From positions 1-64,000 of the forward strand of contig NZ_JAAN01000015.1 in NCBI RefSeq assembly GCF_000559025.1: 64,000 bases of DNA, given 5' to 3'. The translations under genes were made by a program, and so were the position numbers. Positions 34,186 through 48,140 of the stretch are shown here, one piece after another. How positions within the stretch are numbered: position 1 is the stretch's first letter; every line of letters begins with the position of its first letter. The notes under the pieces are model-generated. The model had not been told where the DNA came from. It saw only the letters and a list, made by a program, of their open reading frames with translations, and made no database searches. This DNA comes from Luteimonas huabeiensis HB2 (GTDB lineage Bacteria > Pseudomonadota > Gammaproteobacteria > Xanthomonadales > Xanthomonadaceae).

Positions 34186-34485
34186 TCAGCCTGCGGCCGG
34201 CGGAGGGGCGCAGCGCGCGGGCGCGCTGCGCGGTTCGCGCGCAGGTGTCGTGCTGACCGTACAGCGGCCGGGACGGCCGCCGGCGTAGGCGCAGGCGACC
34301 GCCAGCCGCGTCGTCGCGGGCGCGTGCGTCGGCGCGTCGCAGGCGAAGGTCGTCGGCTGGACAGGGCCCGGCCGGTGCGCCGCCGCCGCTGCGGGCCGGG
34401 GCGGTGGCGCGGGCGTCCAGCCTGCGAGTTGCAGCGCGAGCCACGCGCTGCAGGCCAGCATGCCGGCGATGGGTCCGGGTCGCAT
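34186..34485 (-). CDS. Putative small secreted Pro/Ala-rich protein
   Basis: A 99-residue frame. The ATG at 34485 is preceded by a strong Shine-Dalgarno (aggaggcgac) and opens a signal-peptide-like stretch (IAGMLACSAWLALQLAG). The rest is Pro/Ala-rich with four Cys. No family is recognised and composition alone could produce such a frame in this high-GC DNA, so existence is uncertain. It is divergent from the ECF sigma gene. Confidence 0.4.
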   Translation of the reverse strand: MRPGPIAGMLACSAWLALQLAGWTPAPPPRPAAAAAHRPGPVQPTTFACDAPTHAPATTRLAVACAYAGGRPGRCTVSTTPAREPRSAPARCAPPPAAG

Positions 34486-34658
34486 CGTCGCCTCCTGGGT
34501 CTCCGTCGCGCGGCGCGCGCCGGCGGACGCGGTGGGTGCGTCCATGCGGAGTTGGATGCGCGGTGGGCGCGAAGGGTTTAGAACGTTCCGGTGGGGCGGG
34601 TGCCGGCGCGCGCGCCATGCCTTTAAACCTTCGCCGGGCCAAGCGCATCCAACCGGTC

Positions 34659-35237
34659 ATGTTCGAGACCACCGCATCGCTGCAGTCCGGCCCCGCCGGC
34701 GCCCTCCACGGCGTCGACGACGATGCGCTGGCGCGCGCCGCCGCGAACGGCGACCGGCGCGCCTACGAGTCGATCTACCGCCGCCATGCGCCGCGGCTGT
34801 ACGCGCTGATCTGGCGCATCTGCGGGCGCCACGAGGCCCGTGCGCAGGACGTGCTGCAGGAGACGTTCCTGCGCGCCTGGCGCGCGCTGCCCGGTTTCCG
34901 CTTCGAGAGCGCGCTGGGGACCTGGCTGCAGCGCCTGGCGGTCAACGCGGCGCTGATGGAGGTGCGCGGGCGCGGCGGCCGGGACGATCGCGACGACGGC
35001 GACGATGCGCTGGAAGCGCTGCCGGGCACGGCGCGCTGCGTCGGGACCGGCATGGACCTGGAGCGCGCGATCGCCGCGTTGCCGCCGCGCGCACGGGCGG
35101 TGCTGGTGCTGTACGAGATCGAGGGCTGGACCCACCAGGAGATCGCCGAGGAACTCGGCATGGCCGTCGGCAGCTCGAAGGCGCAGTTGCATCGCGCCCG
35201 CGGCCTGCTGCGCGGATGGCTCGGAGACCCCGCATGA
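34659..35237 (+). CDS. ECF-type RNA polymerase sigma factor
   Basis: A 192-residue sigma70-family factor. Region 2 has YESIYRRHAPRLYALIWRICGRHEARAQDVLQETFLRAW, and region 4 has IAALPPRARAVLVLYEIEGWTHQEIAEELGMAVGSSKAQLHRARGLLR with its helix-turn-helix. I used the ATG at 34659 (MFETTAS); another in-frame ATG at 34617 would add 14 basic residues. An imperfect inverted repeat (34569-34580 with 34624-34634) lies just upstream. The stop overlaps the next gene, whose product has the layout of its anti-sigma partner. Confidence 0.9.
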   Translation: MFETTASLQSGPAGALHGVDDDALARAAANGDRRAYESIYRRHAPRLYALIWRICGRHEARAQDVLQETFLRAWRALPGFRFESALGTWLQRLAVNAALMEVRGRGGRDDRDDGDDALEALPGTARCVGTGMDLERAIAALPPRARAVLVLYEIEGWTHQEIAEELGMAVGSSKAQLHRARGLLRGWLGDPA

Positions 35238-35740
35238 ACGAATACGACGATGCATTGAGCGCGCGGCTGCGCGCGTTGCCCCGGGAGAAGGTTCCGCCGG
35301 CGCAGGCCTGGGAAGCGGTGTCGCGCGGGCTGGATGCCGCCGCGACGTCGGCGCCGCCTCCGCGGCCGCGCCGCCGCCGTCTGCTCGCAGGCGCGGGCCT
35401 GGCGCTCGCCGCCATGCTGGCCGCCGTCGCGGTGCTGCCGCGCCTGTCGCCGCCGCCGCCGGCGCCAGAACCGGAGCCGGAGTTCTCGCACTTGCGCGTG
35501 CAGGCCGATGCGATGGTGCGCCAGTACCGGATCGCGTTGCAGTCGCTGCCGGCTGCGCCGGCCATGCCCGAGGTGGCACCTGCGCTGGCCGAGCTGGACC
35601 GTAGCGCGGCGGAAATCCGCGCGGCGCTGGACGAGAACCCGGGCTCGGCCTTCCTGGTCGGCCAGCTGCAGCGCACCTACGCCAAGCGTCTCGAACTCAC
35701 CCGGCAGGCCGCGCGCGACGCGGCGTTCGCCTCGACCTGA
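35234..35740 (+). CDS. Single-TM protein, probable anti-sigma factor
   Basis: A 168-residue product that overlaps the sigma gene by 4 nt. A cytoplasmic N-terminal part of about 45 residues, with a basic run (RPRRRRL) in front of one membrane helix (LLAGAGLALAAMLAAVAVL), is followed by a Pro-rich linker and a helical periplasmic part. No zinc-binding anti-sigma motif (HxxxCxxC) is present. Position and topology suggest it holds the sigma factor at the membrane (inference). Confidence 0.7.
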   Translation: MNEYDDALSARLRALPREKVPPAQAWEAVSRGLDAAATSAPPPRPRRRRLLAGAGLALAAMLAAVAVLPRLSPPPPAPEPEPEFSHLRVQADAMVRQYRIALQSLPAAPAMPEVAPALAELDRSAAEIRAALDENPGSAFLVGQLQRTYAKRLELTRQAARDAAFAST

Positions 35741-35750
35741 AGGACCCGCC

Positions 35751-36659
35751 ATGAAGACCTGTCCGAACTCGTTCCATCGCCGGCTGGCCGCCGCCGTGCT
35801 GCTGACCTTCGGCCTGCTGTGCGCTTCGGCGCTGCAGGCGCAGACCCGTATCGACGAGCGCCGGCCGCTGGCCGCGGGCGGTCGCGTGGAGGTGGAGAAC
35901 ATCGCCGGCAGCGTCCGCGTGCGCGGCTGGGACCGCGACGAGGTGACCGTCGCCGGCACGCTGGGCAGCGGACAGCGCCTGAACGTGGATGCCAGCCGCA
36001 ACCGCGTGCGCATACAGGTGGACTATCCGCAGGGCCGCGCGTCGTCGGGCGCGGACCTGGAGATCCGGGTGCCGAAGGGCGCCGAGCTGGAGGCCTCCAC
36101 CGTCAGCGCCGATCTGGAGATCGGCGGGATCGACCTGCGCAGCCTGCGGGCCAAGACCGTCAGCGGTCTTCTGCACGCCGAGGGGCGCGTCGGCGAGGCC
36201 GCGCTAGGGACGGTGAGCGGCGACATCCGTTCGCGCCTGGCCACCGCCCGCCTCGACGTGGAGACGGTGAGCGGCGATGCGATCGCGGCCGGCGGCGTCG
36301 GCGGCGAGGTACAGGCGAAGACGGTATCGGGCGACCTGTCGCTGGAGCTGGGCCGGGTGGAGCGGTTGAGCGCCGAGTCGGTATCGGGCGGCCTCGACGC
36401 GCGCGTCGCCGGGCTGGCGCCGGGCGGGCGCATCGCGATGGAGAGCGTGAGCGGGCGCGTCGGCCTGCGGCTGCCTGCCGATGTTTCCGCGCGCCTGCGC
36501 ATCGAGACCTTCAGCGGCAGGATCGATTCCGCCGCCGGCGAGGTGGAGCGGCCGCGGCACGGGCCGGGGCGCAGCCTGCGCACCCGGCTCGGCGGCGGCG
36601 ATGGCGACGTGTCGATCGAATCGCACTCGGGCAGCGTGCGGGTGGCGCTGGCCGACTGA
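35751..36659 (+). CDS. Exported DUF4097 repeat protein
   Basis: A 302-residue protein with a signal peptide (cleavage near ALQAQ). The mature part is a chain of short beta repeats built on (S/T)VSG(D/G/R) turns: STVSADL, KTVSGLL, GTVSGDI, ETVSGDA, KTVSGDL, ESVSGGL, ESVSGRV, ETFSGRI. This is the DUF4097 (adhesin-like beta-solenoid) fold. It is co-transcribed with the ECF sigma and its partner (11-nt gap), so it may be an envelope sensor or target of that stress pathway. Confidence 0.85.
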   Translation: MKTCPNSFHRRLAAAVLLTFGLLCASALQAQTRIDERRPLAAGGRVEVENIAGSVRVRGWDRDEVTVAGTLGSGQRLNVDASRNRVRIQVDYPQGRASSGADLEIRVPKGAELEASTVSADLEIGGIDLRSLRAKTVSGLLHAEGRVGEAALGTVSGDIRSRLATARLDVETVSGDAIAAGGVGGEVQAKTVSGDLSLELGRVERLSAESVSGGLDARVAGLAPGGRIAMESVSGRVGLRLPADVSARLRIETFSGRIDSAAGEVERPRHGPGRSLRTRLGGGDGDVSIESHSGSVRVALAD

Positions 36660-36699
36660 GCCGGCCGGCGGCGCCCGGTGCGCGAGCGCGTGGTGCGCG

Positions 36700-37107
36700 T
36701 CAGCCGCCGGCGGCGCGCCGGACCGCGTCGGGCAGCGGCGTGGGGCGGCCGCTGGCGCGGTCGATCCAGACCATGACGACGTGGCCGTCGGCGTACAGCG
36801 GGCTGCCGCCGGCGCCGACGATGCGGTGCGAGAGCGTCACGCTGGTGGTGCCCAGCCGCCCGCAGCCGAGCTCGACCTCGATGCTGGCCGGGTAGGGGAT
36901 CGGCAGCCGGTAGTTCATCTGCACCGCGGCCAGCAGCGGCGCGGTGCGTTCGGTGACCCATTCCTCGCCGAGCGAATCGAACCAGCGGATCCGCGCCTCC
37001 TCCAGGTAGGTCATGAAGTTGGCGTTGTTGACGTGGTTGAACGCGTCGAGGTCGCGCCAGCGCAGCTCGATCGGCAGGCGGTACAGCGGGGCAGGGGCGT
37101 CGCTCAT
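36700..37107 (-). CDS. Acyl-CoA thioesterase (hot-dog fold, YbgC/4HBT type)
   Basis: A 135-residue protein with the 4-hydroxybenzoyl-CoA thioesterase pattern: WRDLDAFNHVNNANFMTYLEEARIRWF, in which the Asp of DAFNHVNN is catalytic in the family, and a C-terminal VVMVWIDRASGRPTPLP. It hydrolyses acyl-CoA thioesters; the substrate is not evident. It follows uvrA on the same strand by 13 nt. Confidence 0.88.
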   Translation of the reverse strand: MSDAPAPLYRLPIELRWRDLDAFNHVNNANFMTYLEEARIRWFDSLGEEWVTERTAPLLAAVQMNYRLPIPYPASIEVELGCGRLGTTSVTLSHRIVGAGGSPLYADGHVVMVWIDRASGRPTPLPDAVRRAAGG

Positions 37108-37120
37108 CGGAACTCCTGGG

Positions 37121-40099
<2,979 letters not shown>

Positions 40100-40430
40100 C
40101 GGGTCGTGGATCCGGGTCGTCCCGGCTGGCCTGGCCGGGGAGGTGGGGAGGGGAACGGCCGGAGCCGGAGGCCAATCGGGCAGCCTACCGAGCCGCCGAC
40201 ATGGGGGCAAACCCCGGTTTCGCCAGGGCGGGCCGGGCCATGGGCGGGCATGCGCGGGGTCGGTGCCCCGGTTCCGCGCGCGCCGGGCATGGTGCCGCGG
40301 GGCCGTCTCAGCCGATGAGACGGGATTCCCGGCGGCTTGACCCTAAATTCCTGAAAGCACTACAATTCCGCTTCTGTCCAGCCCTGGTGCCGGGCAGCGA
40401 CCACAATAACTACCAAAGGAAGCATTGGTC
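40100..40430. other. Divergent uvrA/rplU intergenic region
   Basis: This 331-nt gap holds the rplU promoter (listed separately) and, just upstream of it, a hairpin: ccgtctca (40303-40310) pairs with tgagacgg (40316-40323) around a 5-nt loop. It ends 13 nt before the -35 box. I see no LexA-type palindrome near uvrA and no gene. Confidence 0.5.
40337..40366 (+). promoter_or_regulatory. Sigma70 promoter of rplU-rpmA
   Basis: TTGACC at 40337-40342 and TACAAT at 40361-40366 are separated by 18 nt, both one base from consensus. The start of rplU follows 65 nt after the -10 box. This is the clearest housekeeping promoter of the window. Confidence 0.8.
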
Positions 40431-40754
40431 ATGTACGCAGTCATCGTCACCGGCGGCAAGCAGTACCGCGTGATGGCGGGCGAGACCCTGCGCGTCGAGA
40501 AGCTCGAAGCCGAGGCCGGTCAGGAGATCACGTTCGACAACGTGCTCCTGCTGGGCGACGGCGAGGGCGTGAAGCTCGGCGACGCGCTCAAGGGTGCCAC
40601 CGTCGCCGCCACCGTCAAGGCCCACGGCCGCGCCGACAAGGTCCGCATCATCAAGTTCCGCCGCCGCAAGCACCACATGAAGCGCCAGGGGCACCGGCAG
40701 CACTACACCGAAATCGAGATCACCGGGATCAACGGTTCCGGCGACCAGAAGTAA
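40431..40754 (+). CDS. rplU: 50S ribosomal protein L21
   Basis: A 107-residue protein with the complete L21 pattern ([14 protein letters not shown], then [28 protein letters not shown]). The ATG at 40431 follows aaaggaagc. It is followed 12 nt later by rpmA and then obg in the usual rplU-rpmA-obg arrangement, here with one extra secreted-protein gene inserted before obg. Confidence 0.98.
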   Translation: MYAVIVTGGKQYRVMAGETLRVEKLEAEAGQEITFDNVLLLGDGEGVKLGDALKGATVAATVKAHGRADKVRIIKFRRRKHHMKRQGHRQHYTEIEITGINGSGDQK

Positions 40755-40766
40755 GGAGCAGCAGTC

Positions 40767-41030
40767 ATGGCACACAAGAAGGGCGTCGGTTCCTCGCGCA
40801 ACGGCCGCGACTCCAACCCGAAGTACCTCGGCGTCAAGATCTTCGGCGGCCAGGCCATCGAGGCCGGCAACATCATCGTCCGCCAGCGCGGCACCCAGTT
40901 CCACCCGGGCCCGGGCGTCGGGCTGGGCCGCGACCACACGCTGTTCGCGCTGGTCGACGGCACGGTGGAGTTCGCCACCAAGGGCCCGAAGAAGCGCCGC
41001 ACCGTGAGCGTGGTGGCCGCCCAGGCCTGA
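40767..41030 (+). CDS. rpmA: 50S ribosomal protein L27
   Basis: An 87-residue protein, full length for L27: [19 protein letters not shown], then [29 protein letters not shown]. The N-terminal Ala-His-Lys arm reaches the peptidyl-transferase centre. Shine-Dalgarno aaggagc. It is followed by a strong intrinsic terminator. Confidence 0.98.
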   Translation: MAHKKGVGSSRNGRDSNPKYLGVKIFGGQAIEAGNIIVRQRGTQFHPGPGVGLGRDHTLFALVDGTVEFATKGPKKRRTVSVVAAQA

Positions 41031-41061
41031 GCCGGGGTCGCCGCGACGATCGGTTCCGGAG

Positions 41062-41082
41062 AGCCCCGCGGTCCGCGGGGCT
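41062..41082 (+). terminator. Intrinsic terminator after rpmA
   Basis: agccccgcg (41062-41070) pairs with cgcggggct (41074-41082) around a 3-nt loop, followed directly by tttcgttt. It separates rplU-rpmA from the following gene pair with obg. Confidence 0.85.
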
Positions 41083-41116
41083 TTTCGTTTCCGCGCGGCG
41101 CGCAGCGGAGAGCGAG

Positions 41117-42977
<1,861 letters not shown>

Positions 42978-43231
42978 GGGGCCGGCGCGCGCCTGGTTTG
43001 CGGGATGCGCGCGCCCGCGGCAGGAACGCGCCTTCGCGCGATCGGGAGCCTTGCGATGCGATGGGACAGCCGTGGCCGCGGCGTGTGCGCGGGCCTGCTG
43101 TTGGCTCGCGCGGACGCGTCGGCGTTCCCGTTGCGTGCGGACGACGCGCTGTTCACGGCGACCTGCCCCGGTCGCGGCCGGTCGCCGACACCGCGCCGGG
43201 CGGATGCGGCTGATGAGATAGCCGCCTTCGC

Positions 43232-44356
43232 CTACTTGGCGTGCGGATACGTCTTGTTGGCGGCGTGCTGGATCAGCGCCATGGCCACGGGCGGCACCAG
43301 GATCACGCACAATGCCAGTACCGGCGTGGGAATGGCCCGACGCCGGCCAGGGGAGGCGGTCCGCTCGTTCAGGAAGTCCCCCAGCGTCATCAGCACTACC
43401 ACCAGGCCCAGCGGTACGAACATCCCGATCCACAGGGCCGCCGATGGCGTGAGCAGTCGGGGCGATGCATTCGCCGCGGCGACTTCGCCGTGGATGCGGT
43501 AGAGCCAGTAGGCGATGCCGGCCGCCCATGCGATGAGGAGGACGAGCGCCAGGAGCGCCATCGGATGAGCGAGCGTATCGGAGATGCGCGAAGGCCCGAA
43601 AAACGACAGCGTCCGCGCCAACGCATAGGTCAGTAGTCCCGCCGCCACGATCAGCGGCGCGCCCGTCGTCATCAGGACCAGCCACGGCGATCGACGTCGT
43701 GGCGGCAGCGGCCTGTGATGGGGCGGGGGCGCGTCGTCGAAAGTCAGCCGCTGGCAGGCCAGCAGCACCACGGCAGCGGCGATCAGTGCCGCTACCGAGC
43801 CGCCGGCGGCCAAGCTGGCGGCCGACGCCCGCGCCAGTTCGGTCGCGACGGCGACCGGTACGATGGAGGCGACCATCGCCGCCGCGATCAACAGGATGAG
43901 CGCGCCGGCGAAATCGACCCTGTTCGCGCGGCCGGTGGAAAGAAAGAAGGCGCCCGCAATGGGGAACACGACGTTCACGGCGCCGAGCGTGGCGCCCAGC
44001 AGGCTCGGATACCACGGCGCGAGCAGACTCTGTGGGTTCAGCGCCGCCGGCGCCGCGACGAGGGCACCCGCCGCCAGCACCGCAGCCAGCGACGCCTTTC
44101 CGCCGCGCGCCACGACCAGGAAGGCGAGAGCGAGTCCGAGCAATCCCCCGGAGGAGAACATGCTCAAGTAGCCGTAGATCGACCTGCGCTCGGCGTCGGC
44201 CGCGATGAGCAGGTGGGGCATGAGCGCGTTCCACCCCTGAACCGCCGATACGGCGAACAAGGTCGCGAAGAAGAACGACCAGTACCTGCGGGTGCTGAGG
44301 AAATCGGCGAGCGTCCATTGCTGCGCCGCAGGCCGGGGCTGTTCGGATGGTTCCAT
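43232..44356 (-). CDS. Multi-pass membrane protein, MFS-like
   Basis: A 374-residue protein with about ten to twelve hydrophobic helices and short loops (YWSFFFATLFAVSAVQGW, GGLLGLALAFLVVARGG, ASLAAGGSVAALIAAAVVLLACQ and others). The layout and first helices resemble the major facilitator superfamily, but no signature sequence is clear. The ATG at 44356, preceded by gagagacgg, was preferred to the one at 44371. It is a lone gene between obg and rpsT; its substrate is unknown. Confidence 0.7.
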   Translation of the reverse strand: MEPSEQPRPAAQQWTLADFLSTRRYWSFFFATLFAVSAVQGWNALMPHLLIAADAERRSIYGYLSMFSSGGLLGLALAFLVVARGGKASLAAVLAAGALVAAPAALNPQSLLAPWYPSLLGATLGAVNVVFPIAGAFFLSTGRANRVDFAGALILLIAAAMVASIVPVAVATELARASAASLAAGGSVAALIAAAVVLLACQRLTFDDAPPPHHRPLPPRRRSPWLVLMTTGAPLIVAAGLLTYALARTLSFFGPSRISDTLAHPMALLALVLLIAWAAGIAYWLYRIHGEVAAANASPRLLTPSAALWIGMFVPLGLVVVLMTLGDFLNERTASPGRRRAIPTPVLALCVILVPPVAMALIQHAANKTYPHAK

Positions 44357-44996
44357 TGCCGTCTCTCGCATGCTGTTCGGGTCTGGGCGCCATTCGGGCG
44401 TGCTGGCGTGCGTCGCCGTCCTCTCCGGCTCTCGCCGGCCAGGAAGGGGATGCCCGCCGCTGCTGGCTTCACGGGCAGGCCGGGTTGAGGGCGGACGACA
44501 GGGCCGAGAAACGCGAACACGCGCGAGGATGGCTGTTCGCTGGCGCGGGACTTCGCAGCGCGTTCGCGGCACCGTCGAGACGAACCTCGTGGGCCTGGGC
44601 GATCGAAAAGGATTATGACGATCGCTATAGCGCCATCGCAACCGACGTCGAAGACGCATCGGGACTCTGCGCGGGCGACTGCGCGACTTTTTCGCCGCGG
44701 GAACGCCTCCGATCGACCGGGGCGCCGCTGTCGTCCGAAGCCGCGGCCTACGGGATGATCCGCGTGAGCGCCGAGCGGGCGTGCTGGGCCGCCGACAGCG
44801 GCGACGCGGCGCCGACGCCGGACGCATTCCGCGGCGAGGATCGGGGGCTGAGGCTTGCGCCGGGCTGGCGGCCGGTCGGGAGGGGCAGCGCAAGGGCGAC
44901 GGCACGATCCGTGCGTCGGGACCGACGACGCGCGGCGTGGCCGCGCATTCGCCGCGTCGTCGCGCGGTGTCGGTGGGGGCGGGCGCCCGGGAAACG
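44357..44996. other. Intergenic region with a possible minus-strand promoter
   Basis: No gene is supported here. On the minus strand a TTGCGA (44641-44636) and CATAAT (44617-44612) pair with 18-nt spacing could drive the membrane-protein gene, leaving a leader of about 250 nt. Several long open frames cross the region on both strands but have neither homology nor Shine-Dalgarno. Confidence 0.4.
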
Positions 44997-44999
44997 AAA

Positions 45000-45019
45000 A
45001 ACCCGGCCGGAGCCGGGTT
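45000..45019 (-). terminator. Intrinsic terminator of rpsT
   Basis: On the minus strand aacccggc (45019-45012) pairs with gccgggtt (45007-45000) around a 4-nt loop, followed by tttcgtttc. It lies 31 nt after the rpsT stop. Confidence 0.8.
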
Positions 45020-45050
45020 CTTCGGCGACGCTGGCGCTAGCGAGGCTGCC

Positions 45051-45323
45051 TCAGGCGGCGGCCTTCAGCGCCTTGATGCGGGCGGTCAGGCGGCTCTTGT
45101 GGCGGGCGGCCTTGTTCTTGTGGATCAGGCCGCGGGCGCTGAAGCGATCGAGGATCGGCTGCGCGGCGTTGAACGCCTCCTGCGCGGCGGCGGCGTCGTT
45201 GGCGTCGAGCGCCTTGATCACCTTCTTGACGTAGGTGCGCAGCATGGAGCGCTGGCTGCTGTTGCGCTGGTTGCGCACCACGGTCTGCTTGGCGCGCTTC
45301 TTGGCGGACTTGATGTTGGCCAC
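45051..45323 (-). CDS. rpsT: 30S ribosomal protein S20
   Basis: A 90-residue S20: [34 protein letters not shown] and the C-terminal [14 protein letters not shown]. The start codon is a GTG at 45323-45321, behind a ccagga Shine-Dalgarno; the frame continues upstream without another good start. A weak (TTG) start also occurs in E. coli rpsT and is linked there to translational autocontrol, so control by S20 is plausible here. It is divergent from murJ. Confidence 0.97.
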   Translation of the reverse strand: MANIKSAKKRAKQTVVRNQRNSSQRSMLRTYVKKVIKALDANDAAAAQEAFNAAQPILDRFSARGLIHKNKAARHKSRLTARIKALKAAA

Positions 45324-45482
45324 GGCGAAATCCTGGAAACTATTGGGGACGGAAACTGGGGTGTCGGCACCCGGACAGTTCCGGGAGTCTTGACAAAGCG
45401 AGCAGGAAATTATGCGGGGTCGCGGGTTGCGGGTCAATCGTGTGGATGCGCCGGTTCAGGCGCGCCGGCGCCGGGGCGATCG

Positions 45483-47093
45483 GTGAGCGCTCCCGACCCG
45501 GGCACCGCGGCCCCCGGCGACGCCGGGCCGCCGGACCGCCGCCGCGGCCTGCTGCGCTCCACCGCGGTCTTCAGCGGCATGACCCTGCTGTCGCGGGTGG
45601 CCGGCTTCGCCCGCGACATGCTGCAGGCGACCCTGTTCGGTACCGGCGGGGCGATGAGCGCCTTCATCGTGGCCTACCGGGTACCGAACTTCCTGCGCCG
45701 GGTGTTCGCGGAAGGCTCCATGGCGATGGCCTTCGTGCCGGTGCTCAACGAGATCAAGGAGCGCGGCGACCGCGCGGCGCTGAAGGACTTCATCGACCAC
45801 ATGGCCGGCGCGCTGTGCGCGGTGGTGCTGGTGGTCTGCGCGGCCGGCATGCTCGCCGCGCCGTGGATCGCGCGGCTGTTCGCGCCGGGCTGGGCCGACC
45901 AGCCGGAGCTGCTGGGGCAGGCCGCGCAGATGCTGCGGATCACCTTCCCCTACCTGCTGTTCGTGTCGATGATGTCGCTGGCGGCGTCGATCCTGAACAG
46001 TACCGGCCGCTTCGGGCTGCCGGCCTTCACCCCGGTGCTGCACAACCTGACCATGATCGCCGCCATGCTCTGGCTGGCGCCGCGCTTCGCGGTGCCGCCG
46101 GTCGGCCTGGCCTGGGGCGTGCTGGCGGCGGGCTTCCTGCAACTGGCGTTGCTGTGGCCGGCGCTGGGCCGGCTGGGGCTGCGGCCGCGGCTGCGGCCCG
46201 GTTTCCGCCACCCGGAGGTGCGCAAGGTCGGGCGGCTGATGCTGCCGACCCTGTTCTCCTCCTCGGTGGCGCAGGTGAACCTGATCGTCGGCACCGCCTT
46301 CGCCTCGGTGCTGGCGGCCGGCAGCGTGGACTGGCTGTACTACTCCGACCGCCTGATCGAGTTCCCGCTGGGGCTGTTCGGGGTGGCGCTGGGCACGGTG
46401 ATCCTGCCGCACCTGTCGCGCCGGCACGCGGCGGAGGATGCCGCGGGCTACAACGCCTCGCTGGACTGGGGCCTGCGCATGGCGCTGCTGGCGGGCGCGC
46501 CGGCGGGCCTGGGCCTGCTGCTGCTGGCCGAGCCGATCACCGCCACCATCTACAACTACGGCGAGTTCACCGCGCTCGACACCCGCATGGCGGCGATCAG
46601 CCTGGGCGCGATGAGCCTCGGGGTGCCCGCCTTCATGCTGAGCAAGGTGCTGGCACCGGCGTTCTACGCCCGCCAGGACACCCGCACGCCGATGCGCGCG
46701 GCGATCTGGACGGTGGCCGCCAACGTCGCGCTGACGGTGGCGATCACCACGCCGCTGTGGCTGCGCGGCGTGCCGGGGGCGCACGGTGGTATCGCCCTGG
46801 CCACGGCGCTGGCCGGCATCGTCAACGCCTGGCTGCTGTGGCGGGCGCTGCGGCGCAGCGGCCTGTACCGGCCGCAGGCGGGCTGGCTGCGCTTCGCGCT
46901 GCGCCTGGCGGCGGCCTGCGCGGCGATGGCCGCGGTGGTGCTGGGCGCGCGCGGCTGGATCGGCGAGTGGACGGCGATCGCGGGGCCGGCGGCGCGGGTC
47001 GGCTGGCTGGCCGCGGCGATCGGCGCGGGCGCGGCGAGCTACGCGCTGGCGCTGGCCGCGCTGGGGCTGCGGCCGCGGCACCTGCGGCACTGA
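45483..47093 (+). CDS. murJ: Lipid II flippase MurJ
   Basis: A 536-residue polytopic protein of the MOP superfamily with about 14 membrane helices. Conserved segments include STAVFSGMTLLSRVAGFARDMLQA, FVPVLNE, VAQVNLIVGTAFAS and YYSDRLIEFPLGLFGVALGTVILP. It flips lipid II across the inner membrane for peptidoglycan synthesis. The likely start is the GTG at 45483; the first strong Met in frame (MTLLSRV) would cut the first helix. It leads a run ribF-ileS-lspA typical of gammaproteobacteria. Confidence 0.95.
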   Translation: MSAPDPGTAAPGDAGPPDRRRGLLRSTAVFSGMTLLSRVAGFARDMLQATLFGTGGAMSAFIVAYRVPNFLRRVFAEGSMAMAFVPVLNEIKERGDRAALKDFIDHMAGALCAVVLVVCAAGMLAAPWIARLFAPGWADQPELLGQAAQMLRITFPYLLFVSMMSLAASILNSTGRFGLPAFTPVLHNLTMIAAMLWLAPRFAVPPVGLAWGVLAAGFLQLALLWPALGRLGLRPRLRPGFRHPEVRKVGRLMLPTLFSSSVAQVNLIVGTAFASVLAAGSVDWLYYSDRLIEFPLGLFGVALGTVILPHLSRRHAAEDAAGYNASLDWGLRMALLAGAPAGLGLLLLAEPITATIYNYGEFTALDTRMAAISLGAMSLGVPAFMLSKVLAPAFYARQDTRTPMRAAIWTVAANVALTVAITTPLWLRGVPGAHGGIALATALAGIVNAWLLWRALRRSGLYRPQAGWLRFALRLAAACAAMAAVVLGARGWIGEWTAIAGPAARVGWLAAAIGAGAASYALALAALGLRPRHLRH

Positions 47094-47146
47094 ACGCGCG
47101 TGCGATCCCGGCAGGCCGGCCGCACGCTCTATACTGCCGGGCTTCT

Positions 47147-48130
47147 ATGAGCAGGCTCTTCCGCGACGTCGGCGGCGGCCCGGTCTGTCCGGGCGGCAGC
47201 GTGGTCTGCATCGGCGCGTTCGATGGCCTGCACCTGGGCCACCGCGCGCTGGTGCGGCATGCGGCCGCGCGCGCGAAGGACTTCGACGCCGAGCCGGTGG
47301 CGCTGAGCTTCGAGCCGCTGCCGCGCGAGTTCTTCGGCGCCGGCGACCCGCCGCCGCGGCTGATGCTGCCGCGGGCCAAGGTCGAGGGCCTGCGCGCGGT
47401 GGGCGCGCGCACCATCGGCCTGCTGCGCTTCGACGCGGCCATGGCGGCGATGGACGCGGCCGACTTCGTGCGCCAGGTGCTGGTGCGCCGGCTGCGCGCG
47501 CGCGAGGTGTGGGTGGGGCCGGGCTTCCGCTTCGGCCACCGCCGCGGCGGCGATCTCGGCCTGCTGCAGCGCATGGGCGCCGAACTGGGCTTTGGCGCCG
47601 GCGAGATCGATCCGCTGCTGCACCAGGGCGAGCGGGTGTCGAGCACGGCGATCCGGGCGGCGTTGGCGGCGGGCGATTTCGCCCACGCCGCGCGCCTGCT
47701 GGGCCGCCCCTACGCGATCTCCGGGCGGGTGGTGCGCGGGCGGCAGCTCGGCCGCACCCTGGGCTATCCCACCGCCAACCTGCGCTTCGGCGGCAAGGTG
47801 CCGGCGCTGCGCGGCATCTACGCCACCCGCGTGCACGGCGTCGGCGACGCCCCGTGGCCGTCGGTGTCGAGCTTCGGCACCCGGCCGACCGTGGACGGCG
47901 TCGAGCCGCTGCTGGAGGCGCACCTGTTCGATTTCGCCGGCGACCTGTACGGCCGTCGCATCGAGGTCGAATTCGTCGCCCGCCTGCGCGACGAGGAGAA
48001 GTTCGCCGACCTGCCGGCGCTGGTGGCGCAGATGGACCGCGACGCCGAGCAGGCGCGCCGCATGCTGGCGCTGCACCCCGAACCCGCGCTGGACGATGCG
48101 GGCCATTCCACGCATACCGCACGACGATAG
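47147..48130 (+). CDS. ribF: Bifunctional riboflavin kinase / FAD synthetase
   Basis: A 327-residue protein. The N-terminal FMN adenylyltransferase has the HIGH-like motif [14 protein letters not shown] and [25 protein letters not shown]; the C-terminal riboflavin kinase has [20 protein letters not shown] and a FGTRPTVDG segment. It makes FMN and FAD. It sits between murJ and ileS; the ileS start follows 10 nt after its stop. Confidence 0.96.
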   Translation: MSRLFRDVGGGPVCPGGSVVCIGAFDGLHLGHRALVRHAAARAKDFDAEPVALSFEPLPREFFGAGDPPPRLMLPRAKVEGLRAVGARTIGLLRFDAAMAAMDAADFVRQVLVRRLRAREVWVGPGFRFGHRRGGDLGLLQRMGAELGFGAGEIDPLLHQGERVSSTAIRAALAAGDFAHAARLLGRPYAISGRVVRGRQLGRTLGYPTANLRFGGKVPALRGIYATRVHGVGDAPWPSVSSFGTRPTVDGVEPLLEAHLFDFAGDLYGRRIEVEFVARLRDEEKFADLPALVAQMDRDAEQARRMLALHPEPALDDAGHSTHTARR

Positions 48131-48140
48131 GCCTCCCCGC

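Noticed and set aside
43055..43231. Possible small secreted protein after obg (start at ATG 43055)
   Set aside because: The hydrophobic stretch is short and the frame runs into the antisense of the MFS-like gene; no homology.
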